A stretch of DNA of 50,654 nt from JAHEJB01 sp041748175 (GCA_041748175.1 JBGTDU010000028.1:1-50654); one strand, 5' to 3'. Counted from the first letter of the stretch, positions 1 to 9,680 are shown. The notes: generated by a model from the letters alone, not told the origin. Made by a program: numbers and translations.

Positions 1-10
1 CTTGCCCGAT

Positions 11-195
11 CCATCCCGCAAACCCGGTATTTCGGGGCCGAGCGGGGATGCCGGGACGGGATGGTTGCCACGCCGCCTGTGGCGGGATCCGTCCTGGGAC
101 CGGCGGACTCCCGTCCGCCGTGGCCGATCGGGAGATCGGCCCTCCCAGGAGGCGTGGTACTGAATTCCACCGGTCCTACCGGGTTTGCGGGATGG
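11..195. repeat. 185-bp element bounded by a 19-bp perfect inverted repeat
   Basis: The sequence CCATCCCGCAAACCCGGTA at 11-29 is repeated exactly inverted at 177-195. The interior holds further short inverted repeats, such as TCCTGGGA against TCCCAGGA, so the segment can fold strongly. Size and ends suit a MITE-like or REP/BIME-like element. No target-site duplication is evident at either flank. No gene is supported in 1-300. Confidence 0.5.
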
Positions 196-300
196 CGGCG
201 GCAATGCGCAACGGCTAGGTTGGCCGCGCGCCTGAGCCTAGAAGAAAGAGGCGAGACGTGACGGGCGCCGTTTGGCCTTTCGAACCCCTCCCCGTTCACG

Positions 301-1017
301 GTGACTCCCATGAAATCTCTCTTCCTCGCAACGCGCTCTTGGTCCCGGCGACTTCATCTGACCGGCCATTTTGCCGGGCTTCCCCTTCTTTTGCTCATCG
401 TCGGGGCGCTCCCTACCACCGCCCAGCCCGCCATGTCGCGCGGCGAGCAGGATCTACCGATCACACACGCTGAGTGCATGAGCCGTGCCCAGGCGTCACT
501 GGCGGCGGAGGGCTACGTGAACCTCTGGAGCACGGGAAGCTCGGTGGCCGGCTACAAGGACATCCACAGCAGTATCGTGATGTGCAACGGCTCGCCGAGC
601 GGCACGACCTGGGCCAACGTTGTCACCGCGAGCATCTCTAACGACGGCGGCGTGCCGGGCGGTGAACGCCAGCGTCTGCAAACGCGCATGAACCAGGCCG
701 CTATCACGTTCCCTCCGGTGGCGCCGTGCGTCGGCGGCGCGTTCACGCTCTCGGTCAGCCCAGGCTATGGGGTACCGGGCTCGAAGATCCAGGTTTCGTT
801 CACGGCCCCCGGCGGGCAGTCGGCGCGCGATTGGGTCGGGATTTTCCAGGTCGGTGCCTCCGGACACTTCGGGCAGTGGCAGTACACGCAAGGCCAGACT
901 TCGGGCTCGTTCGAGTTCCTCGCTCCGGCGCATCCGGGCGCGTACGAGTTCCGCTACCTCCTCAATGACAGCTACGACCAGATCACGGTCTGGTGCGGAT
1001 TCACGGTTACGGGTTGA
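301..1017 (+). CDS. Secreted protein with C-terminal SKICH-like domain
   Basis: The frame opens with GTG at 301; an ATG three codons later (310) is an equally possible start. An N-terminal hydrophobic stretch (about residues 24-42, ending near TTAQPA) looks like a signal peptide, so the product is probably exported. The middle (about 50-145) is a small domain I do not recognise, with several cysteines. The last ~85 residues resemble the SKICH/immunoglobulin-like fold, with the pattern DWVGIFQVG, then a hydrophobic strand, then YEFRYL. SKICH-like domains mediate binding in eukaryotic adaptors; the bacterial role is unknown. It is tail-to-tail with the response regulator. Function unassigned. 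Confidence 0.7.
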   Translation: MTPMKSLFLATRSWSRRLHLTGHFAGLPLLLLIVGALPTTAQPAMSRGEQDLPITHAECMSRAQASLAAEGYVNLWSTGSSVAGYKDIHSSIVMCNGSPSGTTWANVVTASISNDGGVPGGERQRLQTRMNQAAITFPPVAPCVGGAFTLSVSPGYGVPGSKIQVSFTAPGGQSARDWVGIFQVGASGHFGQWQYTQGQTSGSFEFLAPAHPGAYEFRYLLNDSYDQITVWCGFTVTG

Positions 1018-1045
1018 GGCGGCGGGCTGCCAGACGCCTCGCGCG

Positions 1046-1702
1046 CTACACCAACCGCTCGCGCAGCGCCTTCGCCACCGCACCGCCACGCGAGTGAACG
1101 TGGAGTTTCTCGTAGACGTTGCGGACGTGCGTGTCCACGGTGAAGTAGCTCACATTCAGCCGGGCGGCAATCTCTTTAAGCACGAGGCCATCTACCATGC
1201 CTTCGAGGATCTCCTTCTCCCGAGTGGTCAGGCCGTAGTCCGTGCGGGTGCCGACGAGCCGGGCGAACATGTCAAGGAGCCGCCCGGCGATGAAGCCGTT
1301 GATGGGTGCCGCGCCCGCCTGAACTTCGCGGACGGCTTCCACAATCCGCTCGGGCGACGACGGCTTGAGAAGGTAACCGGAGGCGCCCGCGCAGATCGCC
1401 TCGACCACCTGGTCGTCTTCTTCGTGGACCGTCAGCATGACGACGCGCGTGGCGGGCGACCGCGCGCGGATTGCACGTGCGCCCTCTATCCCGTCCATCC
1501 CCGGCAACCCGATATCCATCATTACGATGTCGGGCAGTGCGCCGCCGTCGAGTTCAGCCAATGCCTCTTCGCAGGAGGCCACGGCTACCGGGCAACCAAT
1601 ACCCACGGTGTCGTTGAGCACGTCGGCGGTGTTCTCGCGGTAGAGCGTGTTGTCTTCCACAACCCAGACGGCGATTTCGGCTGCGTGTTGCTCCATCTTC
1701 AT
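1046..1702 (-). CDS. NarL/FixJ-type response regulator (REC + LuxR HTH)
   Basis: The 218-residue protein has an N-terminal receiver domain (about 8-128) with the phospho-acceptor Asp63 in IVMMDIGLPGMDG, switch Thr91 and conserved Lys113 in LLKPSS. A LuxR-type helix-turn-helix follows (about 155-215), containing LTTREKEIL and VDTHVRNVYEKL. Length and order are standard for the NarL family. It lies 134 bp downstream of, and on the same strand as, the propeller histidine kinase, whose HisKA_3 type normally pairs with such regulators, so the two should form one signalling pair. The regulon cannot be inferred from the sequence. Confidence 0.93.
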   Translation of the reverse strand: MKMEQHAAEIAVWVVEDNTLYRENTADVLNDTVGIGCPVAVASCEEALAELDGGALPDIVMMDIGLPGMDGIEGARAIRARSPATRVVMLTVHEEDDQVVEAICAGASGYLLKPSSPERIVEAVREVQAGAAPINGFIAGRLLDMFARLVGTRTDYGLTTREKEILEGMVDGLVLKEIAARLNVSYFTVDTHVRNVYEKLHVHSRGGAVAKALRERLV

Positions 1703-1836
1703 GGGGTGAGGTTACGGCGATTGGACAGCCGACCGTTGACGACGGAACGCCTGCGGCTGCGGACCGACACTTGTTCGGTCGATTTCTGCCGTCATAGTCA
1801 GCATAAGGCCCTCCTGCGTTGTTCGCCATCCCGTAT

Positions 1837-4833
1837 TTACGGTACACGAAGCGTGAGATGCACCAGAGTCCCTTCCTCTAGGTTGCTCGTTACTTCGAAT
1901 TCGGCACCAAGCGTCGCTGCCCGGGCGCGCATGCTCGCGAGTCCGTTTCCTTCGGATTGACCGTTGGGATCAAAACCTTTCCCATCATCTTCAATCTTGA
2001 GTTCGAGCTGCCCGTTTTGCTGCCCCAGATATATGCCGACCGTCGAGGCATCCGCGTGTCGGACGACATTGTGCAATGCTTCCTTGTAGAGAAGGAGGAT
2101 GTCGCGCCGAAACGTCATCGCGATGGCGCGGTCGTTCTCGGGCATGGCCGTCTCGAACGTATAATCGATGCCGCCAAGCAGGCGCTCCGCCACCTGTCGC
2201 ATCCGGCGGACCATCGCCTCCATGGTGTCATGCTGCGGGTTGATCGTCCACACGATGGCGCGCAACCCCTCGACCATTTCCAGTGCGGTATTGCGGACTT
2301 CGGCGAGCCGACTACGATCGGTATCGGCGAGCACGAGCCGCCGAAGGAGTACATCGGTAGCGAGGGCGATCCCCGAGAGGTCGGTGGCGAGGTCGTCGTG
2401 AAGGTCGCCCGCGATGCGGAGACGGAGTCGCTCGACCTCCAGCAGACGGCCCACGCGGACGCGATACGCAGTATAGAGCATGCCAATGAAGGCCGCCACC
2501 AGAAGAAGACGGAACCATGCCGTCTGCCAGAATGGAGGAAGCACGGTCACGGCCAGCGCAGCACCCTCGGTGTTCCAGACGCCGTCGTTGTTCGAGCCCC
2601 GGACCCGAAAAACGTAGCGCCCCGAAGGCAGGTTCGTGTAGCGCGCCGTGCGTTGCGTACCGGCCTCGACCCAGTCACCATCAAAGCCCTCCAACCGGTA
2701 GGCGTAGCGATTCTTGTGAGGGTCCGTGAAGTTGAGCGCCGCGAATTCGAAGGTCACCGCGTCGTCGAGATGCGTGAGCGTGAGCGCGTCGATCGTTGCA
2801 GGGTCGAGCGAGACGACACCTTCTCGCCGCGACGTCTCCACTCGCGTGAGCACGACGGGAGGAATGAAAGGATTGTCGCGGATGGCATCCGGTTGGAAGG
2901 AAAGAAGGCCATCGACGCCGCCGAAATACAGGGTTCCGTCGGCGTCACGAAACGTGGCGTGGCGGTTGAATTCAACGCTCCCGATGCCATCACTCAGGTC
3001 GTAGGCGCGAACCTGTCCGTCTGCCGGGTTGAATCTCGCCAGACCCCGGTTGGTCCCGAGCCACAGCGCTCCTTCCCGGTCTTCAGCAATGCTATAGACG
3101 ACAGCGCCCGGCAGTCCTTCTGCAAGGCCTATGTGCTGGAATGTTTCGGCGCGTTCATCGAAGCGGTAGAGACCCGAACCGGTAGCCACCCAGAGGTAGC
3201 CATCTGCGACACGGCGGACGTCATAGGCCGTCTCACTCTCGATGGGTCCTTCGTTGCCGACGTGAGGAGCGAAATGTGAGAATTGTCCCTTTGGCACGTC
3301 GAGGCGGCTGAGGTGGCCCCGCTCGCCGACGATCCACAGCGTCTCCGCGTCGTCTGCCCATAAGGCTGTCACGCCGGGGAAGCGAAGCCCTCGGGCATCT
3401 TCGGTGGCAGGATAGTGGCGCGGTGGATTTGCCCCTGGCCCTACATGAAAGAGCCCCCCGAACGAGCCGACCCACGTTCCCCCAGCGGGGTCGCTCGCCA
3501 GAAAGGTCACGTCTGTATCCAAATGTCGAGCGCCGGCCGGCCGGGGAATCGACACGGTCCTGAACGCGTCGGTGCCCACGTCGTATTGGGCGAGGCCGCC
3601 GCTTGTCGCTACCCATAACCGATCTTCGTCGTCGATGAGGAGGTGCCAAACGACGTCGTTCGGCAGGCTGCTCGCGTCACTCGCACGATGCCGGTAGCGC
3701 CGAACCCGACCGGCATCGTCGACGCGGTTCAGGCCAGCCCCGAACGTTGCCACCCACAACGCCCCGTCGGCACCGCGAGCGACGGCAGAGACGGCGTTCG
3801 CGCTGAGACTCCGCATTTCATGGGCGTCGTGTCGTCGGAGTTCAAAGGGTTTTCGGTAGACCGCATGCTGATAGACACCCGAGTAGGTGCCTACCCACAG
3901 ACTGCCCGCGCGGTCTCGGAGGATGGAGCGGACATAGGTGTGCAGCCATGTCGGGTTATCGCGATCGAGAGGCTGGCACGCCAGCGCTTCACCGTCCGCG
4001 CGGCAGAATCCACGGCCATCGGTGGTGCCCACCCAGAGCGTCCCGGACGGATCTCGCTCCAGCTGCGCTGCCGTCGCCGGGCGTTCCGGATGGCTGGGAC
4101 GAAGTGATGTGCCGTTGCGAATGCCAGGGCCACGCTCGTTCAACCAAGGACGACCCTGCGCATCAAACTCAAACCGCTCGATACGCCCCCATGCCGGATC
4201 CAGGGCCAGGGTCTGCGCCGGGCTGCCGTCGCTTTCGAGGCGGATAAGGCTGCCCTCAGCTTCAGAGGTTGAAGTTGCGAGCACCCACAAGTGCCCGACG
4301 GAGTCAACCCGGAGATCAATGGCCGAAAGCCCATCCCGCCATTCCGACGCTCTCTCGAAGCGGTCGAGAGCTGAGTCGAATTTGAAGAGCCCACCGCCGC
4401 CCGCTGCCCAGAGCGTGCCTTCGGAGTCCTCCGCGAAGGCGACGACGAACTGCGCTGCCGACGTTGAGGCTGGCACCGCATAACGAACGAAATGCCCGGC
4501 GCGACGGTCTAGCCGGTCGATCCCCTGGGCAGTCCCGGCCCAGAGCCGCCCTTCGCGGTCCTCGTACAGGGCGTGTACCAGGGAGTTGGACAGCGACGTG
4601 CGGTCGGCGGAATCGTGGCGATAGGTGACGAATTCGTAGCCGTCGTAGCGGTTCAGGCCATCCACCGTGCCAAACCACAGGAAGCCCTCCCGGTCCTGCG
4701 TAATGGCGTAGACTGAATTATGCGAGAGCCCGTTGCCACTATGGAGGCGGTCGAAGCGCAGCGCCGGTTCTGTCGGCGCCTGGGCTAGCGCGGCGGGGAC
4801 GGATAGGGCGAAGAGAAGACACGCGGCGCGCAT
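1837..4833 (-). CDS. Two-component sensor kinase with Reg_prop beta-propellers, Y_Y_Y domain and HisKA_3
   Basis: The 998-residue protein begins with a signal peptide (ending near ALAQAPTEP). A long array of propeller repeats with the recurring pattern 'EDREGxLWxGTxxGL' (about 30-660) follows, then a Y_Y_Y domain (about 680-765). There is one transmembrane helix (about 772-791), then a HisKA_3 dimerisation domain with phospho-acceptor His812 in AGDLHDDLATDLSG. The C-terminal HATPase domain has an N-box (ALHNVVRHA, about 919-927) and a G1 box (DDGKGFD, about 949-955). The large periplasmic propeller is typical of Bacteroidota/Rhodothermota nutrient or stress sensors. It lacks the fused receiver and AraC domain of hybrid versions, agreeing with a separate LuxR-type regulator downstream. 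The ligand is unknown. Confidence 0.93.
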   Translation of the reverse strand: MRAACLLFALSVPAALAQAPTEPALRFDRLHSGNGLSHNSVYAITQDREGFLWFGTVDGLNRYDGYEFVTYRHDSADRTSLSNSLVHALYEDREGRLWAGTAQGIDRLDRRAGHFVRYAVPASTSAAQFVVAFAEDSEGTLWAAGGGGLFKFDSALDRFERASEWRDGLSAIDLRVDSVGHLWVLATSTSEAEGSLIRLESDGSPAQTLALDPAWGRIERFEFDAQGRPWLNERGPGIRNGTSLRPSHPERPATAAQLERDPSGTLWVGTTDGRGFCRADGEALACQPLDRDNPTWLHTYVRSILRDRAGSLWVGTYSGVYQHAVYRKPFELRRHDAHEMRSLSANAVSAVARGADGALWVATFGAGLNRVDDAGRVRRYRHRASDASSLPNDVVWHLLIDDEDRLWVATSGGLAQYDVGTDAFRTVSIPRPAGARHLDTDVTFLASDPAGGTWVGSFGGLFHVGPGANPPRHYPATEDARGLRFPGVTALWADDAETLWIVGERGHLSRLDVPKGQFSHFAPHVGNEGPIESETAYDVRRVADGYLWVATGSGLYRFDERAETFQHIGLAEGLPGAVVYSIAEDREGALWLGTNRGLARFNPADGQVRAYDLSDGIGSVEFNRHATFRDADGTLYFGGVDGLLSFQPDAIRDNPFIPPVVLTRVETSRREGVVSLDPATIDALTLTHLDDAVTFEFAALNFTDPHKNRYAYRLEGFDGDWVEAGTQRTARYTNLPSGRYVFRVRGSNNDGVWNTEGAALAVTVLPPFWQTAWFRLLLVAAFIGMLYTAYRVRVGRLLEVERLRLRIAGDLHDDLATDLSGIALATDVLLRRLVLADTDRSRLAEVRNTALEMVEGLRAIVWTINPQHDTMEAMVRRMRQVAERLLGGIDYTFETAMPENDRAIAMTFRRDILLLYKEALHNVVRHADASTVGIYLGQQNGQLELKIEDDGKGFDPNGQSEGNGLASMRARAATLGAEFEVTSNLEEGTLVHLTLRVP

Positions 4834-4954
4834 TGCGGTGGTTCGCTACTCAGCTAACCCCGAAACTTACGGCTGGCACCTCCCACCTTCGACATTTACT
4901 GTGTTCGATGACAGGGCGAGCAACGCTCCGCTACAGTCATCCCAAACAGACTTG

Positions 4955-6418
4955 CTACGATTGGTAGCGCCGCTCCACCGCATCCGTGAATGCCACAATC
5001 GCGTCGCTGTAGATCTCGACTTTGTTGGACTGGTAGGCCTCTTTCAGAATGGGCCAGGCTTCTCCCCAGTTTTTGGCACGATCCAGTTTTTCGAGGATCG
5101 TTCGGTATGCCGACTCTGAGCCCTTGGTAAGATGTTGCGAATACCAGTCCCTGCGCTCCAAAGCCGTCGAGCCAAGTACGCGCATTTCGAGGTGGAGAAG
5201 GGGCTCCGGGCGTTTCTCAAAGTCCGTTTCGACGCTAGCGCTCATGGCAGATTCAATCGGAGTGGCCTGCCCGGCTGCGGGTTTCAGGTTTTTTTCCGAT
5301 CCTGCGAATTGTTTCCACAGCGGCTTTGCATTCGCATCATCGGCCACGCCCTCTTCGCCGCGTTCGAGGTCTTCGTCGTCGATGCCGTCGACCATGACTT
5401 CATCGATGATTTCTGCATCTTCAATTTCGACTCGGGGCGCATCGGGTAGCGGTGCCACCCTGATTTCCTCGTCCGTTTCGGGGGCGTTGTTCATCACGAT
5501 AGCGGGCCGCGCATCGGCTACAATGTTCATGATCTTGTCGGGATGTGCCGGTGCCTTCATCCTCGACTTTTCGCGAGCCAGCCGTTGCCACAGGGCCTCC
5601 GATTCATATTCCACGACGGCTTCTACTTGCGGCTCTTCAACTGCCTGGGGGGCTTCTTCTATGGCATCTGCTTCCGGCTCTGGCGAGGCATTCGAGAGAT
5701 TGTCGAGCGCGTCCCGCAACTGGCCCTCCGTATATAGAGCCCCCTCCGCCAGCCCAGCCGCTATGTGGTCGAAGCCCTTCGCCACGAAAAAGCGTTGGAG
5801 CAGATCGCCCGGAATGCCGTCTTCGTAGCCAGGAATCACCCTGGCCAGGTCAAACAGCGGCACGAGCAGCGTCAACCAGTCGGACGTCGCGAAGCGCCCA
5901 ACCATCCGATGGTCGATGCGCTGAAGGAGCTTCTCAAACTCACTCTGGTCGATGCTGTCGAGCGACTTGCGTTCGACGTAACCATTGGCAACGTCCCGGA
6001 AGTACGGGTAGGGAGAGAATGCCGCCAAGCTTTCTTGCAAGGTGTCCAACTTGAGCGTCGTCGTTGCGTCCGCGAACGCAAACGAAACGAGCGTTTCGAC
6101 GGGCTCGACGAGGTAGCTCAGGATTTGCCGAGACGCCGTGCGTACAGCGTTTGTCCACGCTTCCTCGGGGAATTGTGCCGCCGCCCGGGCCGCGGTTTTC
6201 CAAACCTTGCTGGCCGTTACGACCAACTCGTGGTCCGACGCGAGCCACGGCGATTCGGGCGCGGATACTTTTCTGTCGGCCTTTCGGTCAAGGGCGCTGC
6301 CGAGATAATGCGCCACGGGTGCAGGAAGCTCCTCCAGGTCGGCGCGAGGATGCGCGCGGCCACTGGGCAGGATCGCGAGAATGCAGTCGGCAAGAGCATT
6401 GGCGATGTCGTCGATCAT
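4955..6418 (-). CDS. Conserved-looking acidic protein of unknown function with repeated LW motif
   Basis: I chose the ATG at 6418 (MIDDIANALAD); an in-frame ATG 33 bases upstream is possible. The 487-residue product has no signal peptide or membrane segment and should be cytoplasmic. The N-terminal ~230 residues are predicted helical. The centre (about 240-380) is low-complexity and acidic, and carries two related motifs: ALWQRLAREKSRMKAPA and PLWKQFAGSEKNLKPA. The C-terminus is a helical block ending in VERRYQS. I do not recognise a family. It is divergent from the Ser/Thr kinase gene across about 200 bp, and the pair may share a control region. It could be a kinase partner or substrate; this is only a positional guess. 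Confidence 0.75.
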   Translation of the reverse strand: MIDDIANALADCILAILPSGRAHPRADLEELPAPVAHYLGSALDRKADRKVSAPESPWLASDHELVVTASKVWKTAARAAAQFPEEAWTNAVRTASRQILSYLVEPVETLVSFAFADATTTLKLDTLQESLAAFSPYPYFRDVANGYVERKSLDSIDQSEFEKLLQRIDHRMVGRFATSDWLTLLVPLFDLARVIPGYEDGIPGDLLQRFFVAKGFDHIAAGLAEGALYTEGQLRDALDNLSNASPEPEADAIEEAPQAVEEPQVEAVVEYESEALWQRLAREKSRMKAPAHPDKIMNIVADARPAIVMNNAPETDEEIRVAPLPDAPRVEIEDAEIIDEVMVDGIDDEDLERGEEGVADDANAKPLWKQFAGSEKNLKPAAGQATPIESAMSASVETDFEKRPEPLLHLEMRVLGSTALERRDWYSQHLTKGSESAYRTILEKLDRAKNWGEAWPILKEAYQSNKVEIYSDAIVAFTDAVERRYQS

Positions 6419-6616
6419 GATTTGCCGGAAGTGTCTCGGATGGCGCACCAAAGTAACGACGTGCCGCCCCCGTATACGACGCTCCGCGCCTTGGACAGAG
6501 GCGATTGGGCATCATCAGGCAAACCTTAACTATCATACGCTGACTCCGTACTGAACCGCCGTCATAGCGAGGCTCGGCCCATTGGAGATCGGCCTCTAAC
6601 CCGACGAGAACACGGC

Positions 6617-9241
6617 ATGCCAGACGCCCACAAGCCGGCCCTCGCCGATCCTTACAAGCTGAGCGGCGAGACCATTTCACACTACACCGTCCACGATGTG
6701 TTGGGCGGCGGCGGAATGGGCGTCGTCTATCGGGGTGAAGACACACGCCTCCAGCGGCCCGTGGCGCTCAAGTTTTTGCCTCCTGCACTCAGCCAGGATG
6801 CCCACGCGAAAGATCGTTTTCTGGCCGAGGCCAAGGCGGCTTCGGCGCTCGACCACCCGAATATCTGCACGATCCACGAGTTCGGCGAGACGGACGCCGG
6901 CCAGCTTTTTATCGCGATGGCTTTGTATTCCGGCCAGTCGCTTCGGAGTAAGATGGAGGAAGGCAGCCTGGACGCCGATGAGGCGCTGGACCTCGGCCTT
7001 CAGATCGCCCGGGGGCTGTCGGCAGCGCACGCTGCGGGGATCGTCCACCGCGACATCAAGCCGGCCAACGTCATGGTTACCGACGGCGGCGTTGCCAAGA
7101 TCGTCGATTTCGGAATCGCTCGGGTTGGGGATCTCCAGCTTACGCAGACCGGCACGACGGTGGGGACGACGGGGTACATGAGCCCCGAGCAGACGCGCGG
7201 AACCGATGTGGACGGGCGGACGGATCTCTGGGCGCTGGGCGTGGTGCTCTACGAAGCCTTGGCGGGTGCCCGGCCATTCCGGGGGAATTACGACCAGGCC
7301 ATTGTCTACTCGATCCTCCATGAAGACCCCGAGCCGCTGACCTCCGTGGTCCCGGACCTGTCGGTCGAGATCGAAGCAGTGATTAGCCGGTGCCTGCAGA
7401 AGGACGCCGCAAAGCGGTACCAAAATGCCGACGCTCTGGTCAAGGATCTCGAGGCGATCCAGCGGGGGCAGGCCCCCGACTCCGCGCTCCGGCCCGTCCG
7501 GTCGGTGCGGAAGCGCGGCCTAAATAAGATGGCTCTGACGGGAATCGCAATAGTCTCGATAGTCTTGGCCGTATTTCTCGGGCGTCAGTTGGCCGCGCCC
7601 GAGGAAGCATCCGCGAGTGAAATCGTGAACGTGGCAGTTCTGCCTTTCACGAACGTTAGCGGCGATTCGACCGACCAGGCGTTCATCGACGGCCTCGGCT
7701 ATACCGTCTCAGCGACGCTGACCCAGATGGAGCAGTTCGTGGATCGGCTCTCGGTACTGCCCGCAGATGTGGACGGCCTGGAAGCCAGATCGCCGGGCGA
7801 TGCCGCGGAAGCCCTCCATGCCGACGTGCTTGTCACTGGCAGCGTTCAGCGGGCCGCCGAGCGCGTCCGCCTGACGCTGAACCTCTACAGCGCAGAAGAG
7901 GGCCGGCAAACCCGCAGCACGATCATCGACAGCGAGGCGACGAATATGCTGGCCATGCAGGACAGCGTGGCGCAGGTACTCGCGGGGTTGCTGGATCTTG
8001 AACTGAGCGCCTCCGATGTGGAAACCCTTAGCGCGGGCGGCACCTCCAGCGCGGAAGCCTTCGACGACTATACCAAAGCGCAGGGCTACCTGCTCAACTA
8101 CGAGGACGAGCGCAACGTCGACCTCGCCATCGAGCACTTCCAACAGGCCATCGACAAGGACAGGCAGTACGTGCTGGCGCATGCCGGCATAGGCGAAGCG
8201 TACTGGCGCAAGTACGAAGCCACCGACGATCCGCAGTGGGTTGATCGGGCTTCCGAGGCGGCGGCGAGAGCCGTCGAACTCAACAACAGCCTTGCCCCGG
8301 TTCGCATCATTGCCGGGCGGATCTACAAGGGGACGGGGAAATACGAAGACGCCGAGCGGGAATTCCTCTCCGCTCTCGCGATTGATTCGACAAACGCCCA
8401 TGCCCATCAGCAGCTAGCGGCCACATACTACCACGTCAACAGGCTCGAAGAAGCCGAGATCCACTACTTGCGCGCCATCGAGTTAAAGCCGGATTACTGG
8501 GCATTCCACAGTACGCTGGGATATTTGTACGGCAACCATGGCCGCCCGGAAGAAGCAGCCCGCGCGTACCGGCGCGTTGTTGATCTTCGACCCAATAATC
8601 CGATGGGGTATTCCAACGTGGGCTGGCAGTACGTGAACCGTGAGATGCTGGACTCCGCCCAGGTTTGGTACCAGCGTGCCGCCGAAGCAAATCCGGAGGC
8701 GAAAGGGGAAACAGCCCGGGCTTACGCCAATCTCGGCGGTATTCACATGCGACAGCGCGAGTTCCCGCAGGCTATCGCGATGTACGAGCGTTCCGTTCAA
8801 CTCGACAGTACGGAGTCAGATTTATGGTTCTTTCTCGCCAGTGCCTATGAATGGGCGAGCGATTCGACCAAGGCGGAACGTGCCTGGCAACGGATAATCG
8901 AGATCGATACGGGAGGATTGGAGGTAAACCCGTACGACCCCAATGCGCTTATCGGACTTGCGTTCTCGTATGTAATGACCGGCGAAAAAGAGCGGGGAAG
9001 AACGATGCTTGAACGGCTGGAAGACGTCCCGACGAAGGCTCCTTGGATTCAGAGAATCATGGCCGAGATTGCCGAACAGCTTGGAGAGCGCGAGCTGGCG
9101 TTACGGTATCTGGACGAGAGCTTTGAAATTGGCCTTACCCAGGCGGAAGTGCAGGCATCGCCCTGGCTAGACGACCTCCGCACGGACCCCGCGTACGCAG
9201 ACCTTCTGGAAACGGGCGAATCCAGAAGTGCAAACGAGTAA
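6617..9241 (+). CDS. Transmembrane Ser/Thr protein kinase with TolB-like domain and TPR repeats
   Basis: The N-terminal Hanks-type kinase domain (about 20-280) is complete. It has glycine loop GGGGMGVVYRG, Lys52 in VALKFL, Glu71, catalytic Asp146 in HRDIKPANV, DFG at 164-166 and the SPEQ activation-segment end. One transmembrane helix (about 305-325) follows. A domain starting VNVAVLPFTNVSGD (about 337-450) resembles the FlgO/TolB-like N-terminal fold often found between kinase and TPRs in this architecture. About 490-850 is a run of TPR units (for example EEAEIHYLRAIELKPDYW). The active kinase should be cytoplasmic with the TPR array across the membrane. A sigma70-like pair TTGGGC (6505) and TAACTA (6527), spaced 16 bp, lies upstream; this is tentative. 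Confidence 0.93.
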   Translation: MPDAHKPALADPYKLSGETISHYTVHDVLGGGGMGVVYRGEDTRLQRPVALKFLPPALSQDAHAKDRFLAEAKAASALDHPNICTIHEFGETDAGQLFIAMALYSGQSLRSKMEEGSLDADEALDLGLQIARGLSAAHAAGIVHRDIKPANVMVTDGGVAKIVDFGIARVGDLQLTQTGTTVGTTGYMSPEQTRGTDVDGRTDLWALGVVLYEALAGARPFRGNYDQAIVYSILHEDPEPLTSVVPDLSVEIEAVISRCLQKDAAKRYQNADALVKDLEAIQRGQAPDSALRPVRSVRKRGLNKMALTGIAIVSIVLAVFLGRQLAAPEEASASEIVNVAVLPFTNVSGDSTDQAFIDGLGYTVSATLTQMEQFVDRLSVLPADVDGLEARSPGDAAEALHADVLVTGSVQRAAERVRLTLNLYSAEEGRQTRSTIIDSEATNMLAMQDSVAQVLAGLLDLELSASDVETLSAGGTSSAEAFDDYTKAQGYLLNYEDERNVDLAIEHFQQAIDKDRQYVLAHAGIGEAYWRKYEATDDPQWVDRASEAAARAVELNNSLAPVRIIAGRIYKGTGKYEDAEREFLSALAIDSTNAHAHQQLAATYYHVNRLEEAEIHYLRAIELKPDYWAFHSTLGYLYGNHGRPEEAARAYRRVVDLRPNNPMGYSNVGWQYVNREMLDSAQVWYQRAAEANPEAKGETARAYANLGGIHMRQREFPQAIAMYERSVQLDSTESDLWFFLASAYEWASDSTKAERAWQRIIEIDTGGLEVNPYDPNALIGLAFSYVMTGEKERGRTMLERLEDVPTKAPWIQRIMAEIAEQLGERELALRYLDESFEIGLTQAEVQASPWLDDLRTDPAYADLLETGESRSANE

Positions 9242-9318
9242 GTCGCCAATATTTGCGCCGCATTGCTATACTTCCTATACACCAACGACCTCTCCCACTC
9301 TAACGGAGGAAAATAGCC

Positions 9319-9615
9319 ATGGCAACGAAAACCGTAAACATCGCCGAGGACGGCACGCCGACGCCCGCTCAGATTGTCGTCATAGCAGGTGACATTGTTG
9401 CATTCCACGCGGAAGCCGACGCTGTCGTCTGCGTGGATCCCGGTGCCGTGTTCGGCTCCGAACGTTTTGAGATTCCAGCCAATAGCTCTCTGGACCTGCA
9501 TGTACAGACGAGTCCACCTTCAGGATTTCAGTACATCACGAAGATGGGCGACCTCGGAGCAGCGTGTTCAGACGGCAGGGACAAAAGCGGCGGCGGTAGC
9601 GGCGGGCCGGGCTGA
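9319..9615 (+). CDS. Small protein, possibly cupredoxin-like beta fold
   Basis: The 98-residue frame has a strong Shine-Dalgarno (AACGGAGGAAA) just upstream of ATG 9319, which fixes the start. The sequence is rich in short beta-prone stretches. It has the order VNIAEDGTPTPAQIVVIAGDIVAFHAE, then an extended strand, then a C-terminal Gly/Ser tail. The pattern 'x-D-x-V-x-F' after a hydrophobic strand recalls cupredoxin-like folds, but there is no His/Cys/Met copper-ligand set, only two cysteines (in VVCVDP and AACSDG). There is no signal peptide. It lies 77 bp after the kinase gene and is followed by a strong terminator, so it is probably the last gene of that unit or a monocistron. Function unknown. 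Confidence 0.75.
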   Translation: MATKTVNIAEDGTPTPAQIVVIAGDIVAFHAEADAVVCVDPGAVFGSERFEIPANSSLDLHVQTSPPSGFQYITKMGDLGAACSDGRDKSGGGSGGPG

Positions 9616-9643
9616 TCGCTCGTCCATGTTTCCGACAGAACGT

Positions 9644-9680
9644 GAAGCGCGCGGCCAATCGGTCGGGCGCTTCTTTGTTT
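9644..9680 (+). terminator. Rho-independent terminator
   Basis: A hairpin runs from GAAGCGC (9644-9650) to GCGCTTC (9667-9673). The stem continues through CGGCC/GGTCG with one G-G mismatch and one G-T pair, around the tetraloop AATC. TTTGTTT follows at once. It sits 28 bp after the stop of the small protein gene ending at 9615. Confidence 0.75.

Noticed and set aside
767..1960. Long open plus-strand frame across the SKICH gene and the response regulator
   Set aside because: It lies antisense to clear REC and HTH motifs; long antisense frames are common in GC-rich coding DNA.
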